Source: Ilyomonas sp965247435 (GTDB lineage Bacteria > Bacteroidota > Bacteroidia > Chitinophagales > Chitinophagaceae). Taken from it: a stretch of DNA of 64,000 nucleotides. Shown here one piece after another: positions 43,701-53,836 of this stretch. The notes under the pieces are model-generated. The model was not told the origin of the DNA. It saw only the letters and a list, made by a program, of their open reading frames with translations, and did no database searches. Location: assembly GCA_965247435.1 (NCBI GenBank), contig OZ252019.1:4712001-4776000 (forward strand), given 5' to 3'. Numbering within the stretch: the stretch's first letter is position 1; each line of letters begins with the position of its first letter. The translations under genes and the position numbers were made by a program.

Positions 43701-46046
43701 TTACGAATTAGAAACCTGCAACAGTTTTTCACTCTTCTTTTTTGAAGTTAATTTTTTGCCCCGGTAGTTATAGCCATATCCGTACCCATAACCGTAAAAC
43801 TTATTATTAAATCCTCTCGATTTAATGCCATTGAACACAATAGCTACATTTTTGAGGTAGTTAATTTTATTATTATCATCTATGCGCTGCACAAACGTTT
43901 TAGGCGTATAGCCGTGCCGTACAATATACAGGGTAGCATCACAATAGGGCGACAGTATATAAGCATCGGTTACCGGTACCACGGGAGCACTGTCTATCAA
44001 TACAACATCAAAATGGTCATCCAGGTAATTCAACAGCAATTCAGTACGCCCGTTCATCATTAGTTCTGATGGGCTGTCGGGCAAATCGCCGGCAGGGATA
44101 AAATAAAAGTTATCGTGAATGGCAGTTTTAACAATTATATCCTGCACTTCACTTTTTTCCATTAAAAAGTCGGTAATGCCTTTGTCGTTGCTAATGCCCA
44201 GCTTGGCACTTAGAGAAGGGTTATTTAAATCGAAATCTACCAGCACCACTTTTTTACCTGCAGCAGCAAGGCTAAGCGCAAGATTGGCTGCTACAAAGCT
44301 TTTTCCTTCGCCGGAAATGGAAGAGGTAACAAGAATTCTTTTTTGCGTAGCATTAATACCCATAAAAGACAGCGACATCCGCAGCATCCGGAACTGCTCG
44401 GCAATAAACGTTCTTTTATCATAACCGATTACAATGGGTTCCTGTGCCGGCTGGGAAATGATTTCACCGATTATCGGCCGGTCGGTATAACCTTCAATTT
44501 CCTGGCGGAACATAATCTTGCGGTTAAGGGTTTCCTTGCCAAAGATGATACCGATGCCTGCAAACAAAGCAAACAAAACGGAAGACAGGTATAAGACTTT
44601 TTTGTTGGGACTAACCGGGTCGTCGCCGGCCTGCGCCTTATCAATTATTTTAGCATCGGGTACATTAGATGCATACGACAAAGCCGCTTCTTCCTTTTTT
44701 TGCAACAGGTAAGTATATATCTGGCTTTTAATGCTTTGCTCACGGCTTATTTCTACCAGTTGTCTTTCTTTCTCCGGTATAGTTTGCAGCGCCGAGTTGT
44801 ACGAGCCGTTGGTGCTTGACAGATCATTGCGGCTCGCCAGCAGGCTGGTTTTCTGGCTTTGAATATTTTCGAGTATGCTTGGCTTTATTTTTTCAATTCT
44901 GTCTGCCACGCCCTGCGTAATCGGGTTATTTTCGCCGGTAGTTTTACGCAGGTTTTCATAATCCAATTCGGAAGAATACAACTTATCAACCAGCGACGAT
45001 AAAGTAGGATCGTTTACGCCCAATGTAGAAGGAACAATACCGCCGGCATTATCTTTTGACCTTACATAACTTTCTACCTGGTTTAGCACGGCAAGCTGCA
45101 TATTCACATCCCCTAATTTCTGATCGTTTGTACTTACATTTTCTAAAAACAGTCTTCCCTGTGTGCCAATATCGGTAGCATTACTTTGAGATTTATACTG
45201 CTGTAGTTTCTTTTCAATGCCGTTTAAATCCTTTTCTACACTATTCAGGCGATCCTGCAGAAAGTTTAGAGTATTTGCAGCTAAATTATTCTTATCACTT
45301 ACAGAAGCTTCATTATACGTCTTCAATAAATCGTCCAGCACATTTTCTGCCCTTTCCGGCACTTCGTCCTGGTAGCTGAGGCCTAAAATACTGGATTGCT
45401 TGCTGGAAGTGGTAACCTTAAGGTTGCGAACAATACGCTCGGTAATAAATTTAGGGTCAATTAAAGAAAAATACAGTTTTCCGCCTGCTTCCGGTTGCCG
45501 GTAGTATGGATTGGCAGTAAATTTAAGTGTGCCGTAAGGGGTAGCTGCCCATTGATTAAGCGGATATGTTTTGCCCTGCGCAGTTACAGCACCGGCAGCA
45601 GCGTTATAAGTAAAATAAACTTTTTTGGCGGCTTTCAGATGACTTAAATCCTGTGCCGTTACTTGTACCGGCGAAATTGTATAGGCCGATACGTTCCGCA
45701 GTTTTTGCTCCTGGTAAACCGGTGCGTAAAGGTTTAAATGATTTACCACTTTATTTATCAGTGTATTAGACTGAATAACGTCCGTTTCGTTTTCGATGGT
45801 CTTATTAGTTGCCAGCAGATCAAGCTGCTGCAGGCCTTTTTGCTCTACACCTTTCATCTCATCATTTATCAGCAGGCGGGCATTAGCCTGGTACATAGGG
45901 GTAGTATATTGCAGGTACAGCCAGGTTCCACCTATGCACGCCAAAAAAAGCAGCGCAAACAAGGGCCAATAGGGCAAATACTTAAATACAACCTGACCAA
46001 ATCCGTCAGTTGCTTTTTTCTCCTCAGCTTTCTTAATAATTTCCAT
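43701..46046 (-). CDS. Polysaccharide co-polymerase and tyrosine autokinase (Wzc-like BY-kinase)
   Basis: 781 residues. An N-terminal Wzz domain with a membrane helix near residue 30, a ~400-residue periplasmic coiled-coil region, a second membrane helix near residue 490, then a cytoplasmic BY-kinase: Walker A SISGEGKSF (GEGKS at 44298-44312), Walker A' VVLVDFDLNNPSL and Walker B VVLIDSAPVVP. The C-terminal tyrosine cluster is visible as YGYGYGYGYNY. It controls chain length and export through cycles of autophosphorylation. Directly downstream of the export lipoprotein gene (gap 26 nt). Confidence 0.95.
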   Translation of the reverse strand: MEIIKKAEEKKATDGFGQVVFKYLPYWPLFALLFLACIGGTWLYLQYTTPMYQANARLLINDEMKGVEQKGLQQLDLLATNKTIENETDVIQSNTLINKVVNHLNLYAPVYQEQKLRNVSAYTISPVQVTAQDLSHLKAAKKVYFTYNAAAGAVTAQGKTYPLNQWAATPYGTLKFTANPYYRQPEAGGKLYFSLIDPKFITERIVRNLKVTTSSKQSSILGLSYQDEVPERAENVLDDLLKTYNEASVSDKNNLAANTLNFLQDRLNSVEKDLNGIEKKLQQYKSQSNATDIGTQGRLFLENVSTNDQKLGDVNMQLAVLNQVESYVRSKDNAGGIVPSTLGVNDPTLSSLVDKLYSSELDYENLRKTTGENNPITQGVADRIEKIKPSILENIQSQKTSLLASRNDLSSTNGSYNSALQTIPEKERQLVEISREQSIKSQIYTYLLQKKEEAALSYASNVPDAKIIDKAQAGDDPVSPNKKVLYLSSVLFALFAGIGIIFGKETLNRKIMFRQEIEGYTDRPIIGEIISQPAQEPIVIGYDKRTFIAEQFRMLRMSLSFMGINATQKRILVTSSISGEGKSFVAANLALSLAAAGKKVVLVDFDLNNPSLSAKLGISNDKGITDFLMEKSEVQDIIVKTAIHDNFYFIPAGDLPDSPSELMMNGRTELLLNYLDDHFDVVLIDSAPVVPVTDAYILSPYCDATLYIVRHGYTPKTFVQRIDDNNKINYLKNVAIVFNGIKSRGFNNKFYGYGYGYGYNYRGKKLTSKKKSEKLLQVSNS

Positions 46047-46072
46047 ATAAATTAGTGTTATCTTAATTAGTA

Positions 46073-46867
46073 CTATCTGGTTAAACGGTCAATAATAATA
46101 GCGGCAAAAGATAGTCCGCTTAATATAATAGGCAACAACTGAGTAGTACGGCTTGAGCCACCTACCTTGGCTTTGTTAGGCTCTACATATACGATGTCGT
46201 TGGATTTGAGGTAATAAAAAGAAGAGTTAAAAATCTCGCTGGAGTTTAAATCCAGGTATTTGATCGTCTTTTTATCCGCTTCCTCGCGTATTACCATTAC
46301 ATGATCCTTTTTGCCATAAATAGTAATATCACCTGCGAGGCCTAAAGCTTCCAGCAAGGATATTTTTTCGTTAACAACATTTATCACCGTAGGGTGAGCA
46401 ACCTCACCTAAAACGGTAATCTTAAAATTCAACAAACGTACATTTACAATCGGGTCGGCCAGCAGCTTCCTGTTTCTGATGGTATCGGTGATTTTTGAAC
46501 GCAACTGACCTACTGTTAAGCCTGCTGCTTTTATTGTACCAAGAATAGGAAACTGTATTTCTCCGCCTGTATTTACCAGATAGCCGGATACCTGCAGGGT
46601 AGCACCGGTAGCCGTAGAAGCATTGGCATAAGAAAAATTAGGCGCATTGAATATGGCAGATGCTTCGGGGTTTAAGCTGCTTACAGCAATACCTAATAAA
46701 TCATTATTCTGAATAACTGTTTGTGGTATCTGCGCAGCAGAAGCAATATCTGTACTTGTTTGAGTATTAAAATAAGTTGCTTTTTTGGTATCAATACAGG
46801 AAGATATACTGATGAGCAGTGTAAAAAGAATACTTAAAATCAGGGTCGGGCTGTTATGATTGGTCAT
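46073..46867 (-). CDS. Polysaccharide export lipoprotein (Wza-like, SLBB domain)
   Basis: 264 residues from ATG 46867; the frame opens at 46882. Lipoprotein signal with lipobox SISSC. The poly_export domain follows (~45-140, NNDLLGIAVSSLNPEAS, VSGYLVNTGGEIQFPILG), then an SLBB-type beta-grasp (FKITVLGEVAHPTVINV), and a C-terminal hydrophobic segment before RLTR. It forms the outer-membrane exit pore. First gene of the minus-strand cluster, so its promoter should lie in 46868-47297. Confidence 0.93.
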   Translation of the reverse strand: MTNHNSPTLILSILFTLLISISSCIDTKKATYFNTQTSTDIASAAQIPQTVIQNNDLLGIAVSSLNPEASAIFNAPNFSYANASTATGATLQVSGYLVNTGGEIQFPILGTIKAAGLTVGQLRSKITDTIRNRKLLADPIVNVRLLNFKITVLGEVAHPTVINVVNEKISLLEALGLAGDITIYGKKDHVMVIREEADKKTIKYLDLNSSEIFNSSFYYLKSNDIVYVEPNKAKVGGSSRTTQLLPIILSGLSFAAIIIDRLTR

Positions 46868-47297
46868 ACTTTTAATTTGCATATTTTAATATATGTGCAT
46901 TACAGTGTATGTACTAGCAATCATTAAGGGTTTATCAAAAAGACGTTAGTGCAACAACACCAAATCGCCAGCACAAAACTATAAAAACTATGCCGGTTTT
47001 AAAATAGCCAGATAGTTGGCTGATTTTAAGGAGGTTACAATTTTACATCAGAAATTATATTTATAATATTTATTTTACATGTGTAGAATCTGCTACAGTC
47101 TATTGTTTTCTTTATCGTGCTGTTGCAAAAATTTTTTTTGTTCATGCGTGGCTAACTATCAGGCACTTACACTACTGCTAAGTCATTTAACAAAAACAAT
47201 ACATGCTATTTTTTCATAACCGAACAATTTTTGTAATGAATGTGAATAATAAAAAAAATCTGTTTACAGCTACCTATTCAGACACGAAACACCACTT
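46868..47297. other. Divergent promoter region of the polysaccharide cluster
   Basis: 430 bp between the Wza-like gene (minus) and the GT14 gene (plus). AT-rich, no gene. Promoters for both directions are expected here. Poly-T stretches occur, for example around 47130-47140, but no full TTTG/TAnnTTTG pair is clear by eye. Confidence 0.45.
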
Positions 47298-48167
47298 ATG
47301 GAGAAGGCGTATATTATTCTCGCGCACAAAAATCCCCACCAACTTTACAGGCTCATTCAAAAATTAGACGATCAACACTCAGCATTTTTTATTCATATAG
47401 ATAAGAAAGCTTCCTTTACCGGTTTCGAACAATTGCATTATCTGTTTAATAAAGTGATCTTTACCAAAAGATCAAATGCCGGCTGGGGTAGTTTTGGACT
47501 GGTAGAAGCCACCTTACATGCGATGCAGGCTATAGGAGAATGCCCGGTAAAGTTTAACCGCATTATTTTGTTGAGCGGCCAGGATTATCCTATTAAAAGT
47601 AACGATTATATTAACCAGTATCTTAAATCTTCGCCGTTCTGCATTTTTATAGAATATTTTCTTATACCCAACCACGACAAATGGCAGCCCCGCGGCGGAC
47701 TGTTTCGCATAGATAAATATTTTTTCGGATTAAAAAAGTATCAGCGTTTCATAGCCCGATCCTTCAACTTTCTATCAGACTACCTGCCTCTTATTAAAAG
47801 AAAACATCCGCATTACATGCACCCTTATGCTGGTGCCCAGTGGTGGATTATAGACGATTACGCTTTAAAATACATACTCCATTTTGTAAAAAACAATCCT
47901 GAGTATATTACCTTTCATAAAAGCACTTTTGCGCCGGATGAAGTTTTTTTTCAGACCATTTTACTTAATTCCAAGGATGAAAAAATACAGAAAAGCATCT
48001 GTAACAACCATTTGCGGTATATGAACTGGCCAAGCCGGTACAACAGCCATCCGGAAATATTGTTAAAGGAAGATATCAGCAACATCCGGCAGTCAGATGC
48101 GCTGTTTGCAAGAAAATTTGATATTCATGCTGAAGAAAATATATTGGAACTGGTGGACGAAATGTAA
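47298..48167 (+). CDS. GT14 beta-1,6-N-acetylglucosaminyltransferase-like protein
   Basis: 289 residues of the core-2/I-branching (GT14) family. The start MEKAYIILAHKNPHQLYRLI and segments FFIHIDKKASF, RIILLSGQDYPIKS and GAQWWIIDDYAL are typical. In bacteria these transfer a sugar to surface glycans. The gene is alone on the plus strand at the head of the polysaccharide cluster and may decorate the same polymer. Confidence 0.88.
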   Translation: MEKAYIILAHKNPHQLYRLIQKLDDQHSAFFIHIDKKASFTGFEQLHYLFNKVIFTKRSNAGWGSFGLVEATLHAMQAIGECPVKFNRIILLSGQDYPIKSNDYINQYLKSSPFCIFIEYFLIPNHDKWQPRGGLFRIDKYFFGLKKYQRFIARSFNFLSDYLPLIKRKHPHYMHPYAGAQWWIIDDYALKYILHFVKNNPEYITFHKSTFAPDEVFFQTILLNSKDEKIQKSICNNHLRYMNWPSRYNSHPEILLKEDISNIRQSDALFARKFDIHAEENILELVDEM

Positions 48168-48202
48168 TTTACCCATCGGTTGAATTAATACATAGTACAT
48201 AA

Positions 48203-51200
48203 CTACCGGATAAGCGTAACAGTGCCGGTAAAGGGCAATATCTTATTGTTGCACAACACGGTAATACGGTATATATAGATGCCGCTTCCTAATGCAAAGC
48301 CCTTGTAAAGCCCGTTCCAACCATCACTGTAATTGTTAGTGACTATATCTTTTTTACTAAAAATCAACGCACCGGTTTTATTATAAATTACAAAAGAAAG
48401 CACTTTGGTATCAGCGCTGCTCAGCGGGTAAAACCGGTCGTTCCTGCCATCGCCATTAGGCGTAAATGCAGAAGGGATAAAAATATTTGATGCATTACAC
48501 AGTACTTCTACCCTCACTTTATCGCTTATGCTGCAGCCCCCGCTGTTATATGCCGTAGCCGTATAAATAACAGGCGTGGTGGTTTGTACCTGCGGCTGTG
48601 CACAGTCATAACAACTTAATCCGCCCGCAGGCAGCCATTGCCATCTTACAATATCCGGAGAATTAGTAGTCTGCAGGGTTCTGTTGCCGTTGAGGCCGGC
48701 TATAAATACCGTATCTATAATATTAAAAGCCGGCGCTGGTGCCACGGTTACGGTCACCTGCCTGCTATCTTCAAAACAATGCAGGCTATCAGTACCGGTA
48801 ACCGTATAGGTAATAGTAGCAACCGGGCGGGCAACCGGATTGGCGATAGCTGCATTACTTAGCCCTGCAGCCGGCAGCCAGCTATAGCTGTAAGCGCCGG
48901 AAGCTGCCAATTGCACAGTATTGCCGGCGCATACAATGGGTGCAACAGCAGCAAGCGTAACTGCATTTTTATTGATAACATTTATGTATATCGAATCTTC
49001 AGCAAAACATCCTCCGGCGCCTTTACCCTGTACATAATATCGGGTAGGGCTTGTTGGTTGAGCAACGGGAGCAGCACAACTGGTACAGCTAAGGCCTGCA
49101 TCCGGCAGCCAGGTATAACTATCGGCTCCGGATGCTGTCAGCGTTGTACTGTTGCCGGCGCAGATACTTATATCGGGGCCTGCAACTACCGCAGGCAGTG
49201 CGTTAACAATAATAGTATGCAAAGCCGTATCGGCACACCCGTTATTACCGGTAGCAATTAACTGCACAGTATAAGTTTTTGCAACAGCATAAGTATAAGC
49301 AGGATTCTGCGTATCTGCTTTATCGGTGGTGCCAAAGCTCCATTGCCAGCTTTTAACAGTGGTATTGTCAACAGATGCTGCTTTAAAATCAATTGTGGCA
49401 GCAGCACAGGCTACATCAGGAGCAGTAACAGTAATGGAGGGACTTACAGGAATAAAGACATCAATGGTTTTGGTTGCGGTGTCTGTGCAGCCGGCTGTGG
49501 TATTGATAACCAGTGTTACCGGTTGCGCTCCTGCTTTGGTATAATAATGGGCAGGGTTTTGTTGGGTTGCGGTACCATTGTCTCCAAAGTCCCACCGGTA
49601 AGATTGAATGGCATCGTTATAAGCAACGGAAACATCGGAAAAGTTAACAGCTACCGAGTCGCAACCTTTGGCAATAGTATAATTAAAGTCCGCTTTTGCG
49701 CCACCCTGCTGTACAGTTACAGTATTAATGGCCGTATCGGTGCAGCCGTAAGCATCGGTAGTCGTAAGCTGTACATCAAAAGTTCCGGCGGCTTCATAAA
49801 TATGTTTAAAAGGCGCAGCAGTATAAAGGTCGCTTTTGCCATCGCCATATTCCCAGAGCCATGTTTTAACCGGATGTGTGCCATCGGTGCTGCTTTTGTC
49901 TGTAAAAACGGTAGCTGCATGCGGGCATGTAATGGACTGATTATTACTAAAAGATGCTGAAGCACCATATACAGTTACCGGCTTTGTATTATAAATAGTA
50001 TCCGAACAGCCATTAAGGTACTGTACTGCCAGCGATGGTGCATACATACCGCTTTTGGTATAAACATGCGTAACGCTTGTATCGCTGTACAATTTTGTCC
50101 CGTCGCCCATGTACCAGGTATAGCTGTTTATAAAGGAAGGATCGTTGATAGTAGCCGTAAGCGCTGTGTTCTTACAAATAATAGCATTGCCGGGCGTATA
50201 GGCAAAAGCAGGCTTATACCCTACTACGGTAATAGTATCTTTTACTGTAAAACTGCAACCGGAATTGGTGGTTGTCAGCGCTACAATATACTGGCCTGAA
50301 TTGTTATAGGTTGTTGTAGGATTTTGGGTAGTAGCTGTTTGATTATTGCCGAAATCCCAAGTCCAGGTTTGCGGGTTGATAGATTGGTCGGTGAAACTCA
50401 CTTTTAACCGGTCATCACAATAATAAGTTGGCTTAAACCCGGATACCGGCGGCCGTACATGGATGTAGGATTTCTTTTGAACGACTGCCGCATTACACCC
50501 TTTATTGGATAGATAGTAAGTAACTGTATAATCGCCGGGCACGTAGTGATGCCGGGCAGTATCATGGCCGCTCGTTTTTGTACCATCGCCAAAATCCCAG
50601 GTCCACGAAGTAACGTTACCGGTGGCAGTGCCTTTAAACTGTACCGAATCGGAAGCGCAGATATTGGTTTTATCTGCCGTAAAATCCACGCCCGCCGGTG
50701 GCGTACCGGCAGCTACCGCCTGAAAAAGGCTATACGTGCCGGTGCAGCCGCTAACCGTTTTTACATTCAGCGTTACGCGGTAATAGCCTTCTTTAGTATA
50801 TGTGTAGCCTGGCGATACCGCATTGCTGTGGGGCGACCCATCTCCGAAATCCCAATCATAGCTTGTAACCGGATCTCCGGAAACAATATCTGCTTTGAAA
50901 TTTACGGTCTTGGGGATACAGCCCGAAGTGGGCAACCCTGTGAAACCTTTAATCACCGGCGGACCTAACTGCACCAGTGCCTCTTTGCGAATGGTATCAC
51001 TGCAGCCGTTGGCATTAAAAGCGATGAGGCTGACTGAAAAAGAACCGGCATTTTTATAAATATGCGTTGGAGAAGCGGTCGTAGCCGTTTCACCATCGCC
51101 GAAAATCCAGTAATAAGTGTCGGCGCCGGACGATTGATTTGAAAAAGTAACCGTTTGCGGATATACGCAGCTTTGCAAGGTACCGCCTGCTGTAAAACCG

Positions 51201-52099
51201 GCTTTTGGCGTTGCATTTACCGGTAGGCTCTTTTGCAACACATCTTTACAGGTACCAAAATCAGCAGTCAGTTGTATTGTGTGTGTGCCGGCCGTCGTAA
51301 ATGTATAAGTTAAATCTTGGCTACGGATCGTAGTATTGCCATCTATTACCCATACAGAAGTGCGCGGCAGCGGAATAGAAAGATTTGTAAAAACAGTGGG
51401 CTGGCCGGCACATGCAAAAGCCGGCGCCGAAAAAGCAGCATCCCCCTTTCCAATCTGAATTTCTTTTGCAACGGTACGCTTACACCCTTTGTCGGTGGTG
51501 GCTGTAAGCATTACTGTATAATGCCTGCTGGCAGTATAATTATGCGATATGGTTGCGTTTAAACCTTTTTCTCCATCACCAAAGCTCCAGCTATACAGTG
51601 TAGTGCTTTGCGGTGTGGTTGCTGCAAAATTAATAACCGCTGGAGCCGTGCAAATGTCATCATAGGTATAACCGAATGCTGCACTTGCAGTATCAAATAC
51701 GGTTATTACACTTGTTATTGAATCAGCCGCTGCTCCTTTGTTGATCCTCAGTTTTACGGTATAACTTCCAGGTAAAGTATAGGTATAAAGCGGGTTTTGA
51801 ACCGTAGCGGTATCACCATTGCCAAAGCTCCAGAACCATGCAGAAGGCTGGCCGGCCGAATTATCGGTAAACGATATTGGCAGCGCAGGGCAGCCTTGGG
51901 ACATGTCAGTTGTAAACGCAGCTCGCAGTTGGGCTTTTGCAAAAAGAGAAAAAAAGCAACCTAACAACAATAGGGGTATCTGTAGGGATCGGAGCAAAAG
52001 GATGGATTTAAAATTCGTGTGCACAAATATCCTTAAAAAATTTAATAAGTACGGATTAAACCATTTTATGCTTTTACAATTTCGTAATCTGCAAAGCAA
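48203..52099 (-). CDS. Giant PKD-repeat surface protein with type IX secretion (type B) C-terminal domain
   Basis: 1298 residues in the open frame. After a hydrophobic signal (~residues 33-56, ending AKAQ) come about ten PKD domains, each with a WxFGDG-type motif (WSFGNGDT, WSFGDGEK, WIFGDGET, WDFGDGSP, WDFGDGTK, WDFGNNQT, WYMGDGTK, WEYGDGKS, WDFGDNGT, WSFGTTDK). Three shorter repeats with a YxWLPxxGLS pattern follow, then a T9SS type B domain (FTPNGDGRNDRF, GWNGLYKG, GIYIYRI). It is a secreted or surface adhesin-like protein. No Met lies between residue 1 and the signal peptide, so the N-terminus is uncertain. Confidence 0.9.
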   Translation of the reverse strand: MLCRLRNCKSIKWFNPYLLNFLRIFVHTNFKSILLLRSLQIPLLLLGCFFSLFAKAQLRAAFTTDMSQGCPALPISFTDNSAGQPSAWFWSFGNGDTATVQNPLYTYTLPGSYTVKLRINKGAAADSITSVITVFDTASAAFGYTYDDICTAPAVINFAATTPQSTTLYSWSFGDGEKGLNATISHNYTASRHYTVMLTATTDKGCKRTVAKEIQIGKGDAAFSAPAFACAGQPTVFTNLSIPLPRTSVWVIDGNTTIRSQDLTYTFTTAGTHTIQLTADFGTCKDVLQKSLPVNATPKAGFTAGGTLQSCVYPQTVTFSNQSSGADTYYWIFGDGETATTASPTHIYKNAGSFSVSLIAFNANGCSDTIRKEALVQLGPPVIKGFTGLPTSGCIPKTVNFKADIVSGDPVTSYDWDFGDGSPHSNAVSPGYTYTKEGYYRVTLNVKTVSGCTGTYSLFQAVAAGTPPAGVDFTADKTNICASDSVQFKGTATGNVTSWTWDFGDGTKTSGHDTARHHYVPGDYTVTYYLSNKGCNAAVVQKKSYIHVRPPVSGFKPTYYCDDRLKVSFTDQSINPQTWTWDFGNNQTATTQNPTTTYNNSGQYIVALTTTNSGCSFTVKDTITVVGYKPAFAYTPGNAIICKNTALTATINDPSFINSYTWYMGDGTKLYSDTSVTHVYTKSGMYAPSLAVQYLNGCSDTIYNTKPVTVYGASASFSNNQSITCPHAATVFTDKSSTDGTHPVKTWLWEYGDGKSDLYTAAPFKHIYEAAGTFDVQLTTTDAYGCTDTAINTVTVQQGGAKADFNYTIAKGCDSVAVNFSDVSVAYNDAIQSYRWDFGDNGTATQQNPAHYYTKAGAQPVTLVINTTAGCTDTATKTIDVFIPVSPSITVTAPDVACAAATIDFKAASVDNTTVKSWQWSFGTTDKADTQNPAYTYAVAKTYTVQLIATGNNGCADTALHTIIVNALPAVVAGPDISICAGNSTTLTASGADSYTWLPDAGLSCTSCAAPVAQPTSPTRYYVQGKGAGGCFAEDSIYINVINKNAVTLAAVAPIVCAGNTVQLAASGAYSYSWLPAAGLSNAAIANPVARPVATITYTVTGTDSLHCFEDSRQVTVTVAPAPAFNIIDTVFIAGLNGNRTLQTTNSPDIVRWQWLPAGGLSCYDCAQPQVQTTTPVIYTATAYNSGGCSISDKVRVEVLCNASNIFIPSAFTPNGDGRNDRFYPLSSADTKVLSFVIYNKTGALIFSKKDIVTNNYSDGWNGLYKGFALGSGIYIYRITVLCNNKILPFTGTVTLIR

Positions 52100-52223
52100 A
52101 TAAAATCCGGTATGTTATGTACGAAGTAGTGCATTAGCTCAATGTCATTCAATTGTCAACAATAGATACGCTTTGCCCCCATCCCTTTAATTGAATCTGC
52201 ACTACCCTACTTTTGCAACTGCT

Positions 52224-53117
52224 ATGACGCAGGTAACAGATATATTAAAGGTAGCTTGTAAAAGCGCTGCAGAGCCGATGCTGGATATGTTTTACGAAAA
52301 AGAACAGCATATTCCCGGCTCAATCAATTATACGATTGCCCGTTTTTACACCCAGCAACCCTGGCCGGCCGAAGATATAGGCATGTTGGTTTATCATATT
52401 AATAAACAGGAGCCTGAGCATAATCGTCTTGAACTTTGTTTTTGCACCACTAACAACCGGTATATAAGCGGGCGCAGCAATGAGCCCGGCGAGCCGGAAG
52501 TTGTAGATGTGTTTACTTTTCACTTTACCTCCACATTCCTGCGCCAGTTTGTACATAATGTAAAGCTTACCAACCGCAAAGACGAAGTACTGGCATTTCA
52601 TTACCCGCAATCTTTTACCAAGCTGTTTCCGCTGTGCAGCCGAAAAGGGGCGGTGCTGGAAGCGATGCTTACACATGGTTACGGCGGCGCTATGGAAAAC
52701 GTATTTGTAAATGCAAAAGTGCACGAGTTGCTGCTTTACAGTATTGAATGCCTCGCGGATGAAAAAGAAGAAGGCTTCTCCTGCCGCTTCCTTGCCGATG
52801 AGTATGGCCGCGACCGTATTTATTTAGCCAAAGAAATACTGCTGCAACGCATTGGGGAACCCATTACCATCAAAGAATTAAGTCGCAAGGTGGCTATTAA
52901 TGAATGTTATCTTAAAAAAGGATTTAAAGAAGTATTCGGCACTACGATATTCGATTTTTACCAGCAGCAGCGGATGGAGCACGCCAAGTATCTGTTGTAT
53001 GAAAAAGGGCTGAGTGTAACCGATGTATCGGTGTTACTGGGCTATTCTTCTATCTCACATTTCTCTGCGGCTTTTAAAAAACATACGGGGTTAAAGCCGT
53101 GTGAGCTGTTGCATTAA
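52224..53117 (+). CDS. AraC family transcriptional regulator
   Basis: 297 residues from ATG 52224; the frame opens at 52191. The N-terminal ~190 residues are an unassigned sensory domain. The AraC/XylS DNA-binding domain with two helix-turn-helix units occupies ~200-297 (TIKELSRKVAINECYLKKGF, SVTDVSVLLGYSSISHFSAAFKKH), ending in the typical GLKPCEL. The layout resembles the siderophore-type group (PchR-like), which would suit the iron-related operon 0.9 kb downstream, but the link is inference. Confidence 0.88.
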   Translation: MTQVTDILKVACKSAAEPMLDMFYEKEQHIPGSINYTIARFYTQQPWPAEDIGMLVYHINKQEPEHNRLELCFCTTNNRYISGRSNEPGEPEVVDVFTFHFTSTFLRQFVHNVKLTNRKDEVLAFHYPQSFTKLFPLCSRKGAVLEAMLTHGYGGAMENVFVNAKVHELLLYSIECLADEKEEGFSCRFLADEYGRDRIYLAKEILLQRIGEPITIKELSRKVAINECYLKKGFKEVFGTTIFDFYQQQRMEHAKYLLYEKGLSVTDVSVLLGYSSISHFSAAFKKHTGLKPCELLH

Positions 53118-53157
53118 GCAGGAATTAAACCTGGTTATTTTTCTTGTTTACTATCAG

Positions 53158-53613
53158 TTATTCAGCCGCCTCTTTTACAGCTTGCCGCTCAACCTCCGCC
53201 GATATATAAAAATCAGTTTGTTTTATTTTTTCGATTAATGGCACTACAGAAGGAATAATACCTGTTAATTTTGCTCTATTAATAACACCAATTGTACCCG
53301 TAAAAAGGAGTCCAAGATTTTTTGCAATTTTCCGAGCTTTATAATCATCCAAAATAAGCGTTACATCTGGTGTTTCAAGAGCTAAAGCGATAGCACTTGA
53401 TTCACCTTTATCAATTTACATTTCTAATAGCTGCTTTATATTTGTCAGTTACAGCCCTGATTTTTAATCCAATCAGGAAGCATTTCGCCGTATTCAGCAG
53501 CTATATCGGTAGTTGTAAGAACTTGTCCATACACTTTTTGCAAAATATTGAGTTCACCAATTATTTGTTAAGATAATAAAACAACTGGTGTCAGCGATAA
53601 TTGTTTTATGCAT
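53158..53613 (-). pseudogene. DUF3368 PIN-like toxin gene broken by three apparent +1 insertions
   Basis: The reading frame starts at 53613, overlapping the antitoxin stop, with MHKTIIADTSCFIIL, a typical DUF3368 start. It then breaks near 53562 (GELNILQKVYGQV continues in another frame), again near 53457 (AVTDKYKAAIRN) and near 53415 (DKGESSAIALALE). The last part, LILDDYKARKIAKNLGLLFTGTIGVIN to the stop at 53158, is normal. Each break is repaired by removing one base, after which the whole family sequence reads through without other damage. PIN-like members are predicted RNases. Either an inactivated toxin or three sequencing errors. Confidence 0.8.
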
Positions 53614-53836
53614 TGGCTACATCGTTAGATAAATCTGATGCAGGAAAGTTGAATATAGAAACATTATAATTGCCTAAAAGTTCTGCAAAAGTACGTTTTG
53701 TAAGCCCCGCTATTGTTGCTGCCTGGCCGAGCGAAAGTTTACCTTGTTCATACAGGCGTGTTGAAACCAGCATAGCTATTTCCTTTGAATCTATATCTAA
53801 TGTATCCGGTAAACTAAGTATTACGGTCTTCATCAT
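53606..53836 (-). CDS. UPF0175 family antitoxin
   Basis: 76 residues. The UPF0175 pattern is clear: VILSLPDTLDIDSKEIAMLV, then LYEQGKLSLGQAATIAG and RTFAELLGNYNVSIFNFP. It is the usual upstream partner of DUF3368 PIN-like proteins. Its stop overlaps the start of the toxin gene by 8 nt (53606-53613), so the two are translationally coupled. The antitoxin is intact while the toxin frame is broken. Confidence 0.88.
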   Translation of the reverse strand: MMKTVILSLPDTLDIDSKEIAMLVSTRLYEQGKLSLGQAATIAGLTKRTFAELLGNYNVSIFNFPASDLSNDVANA

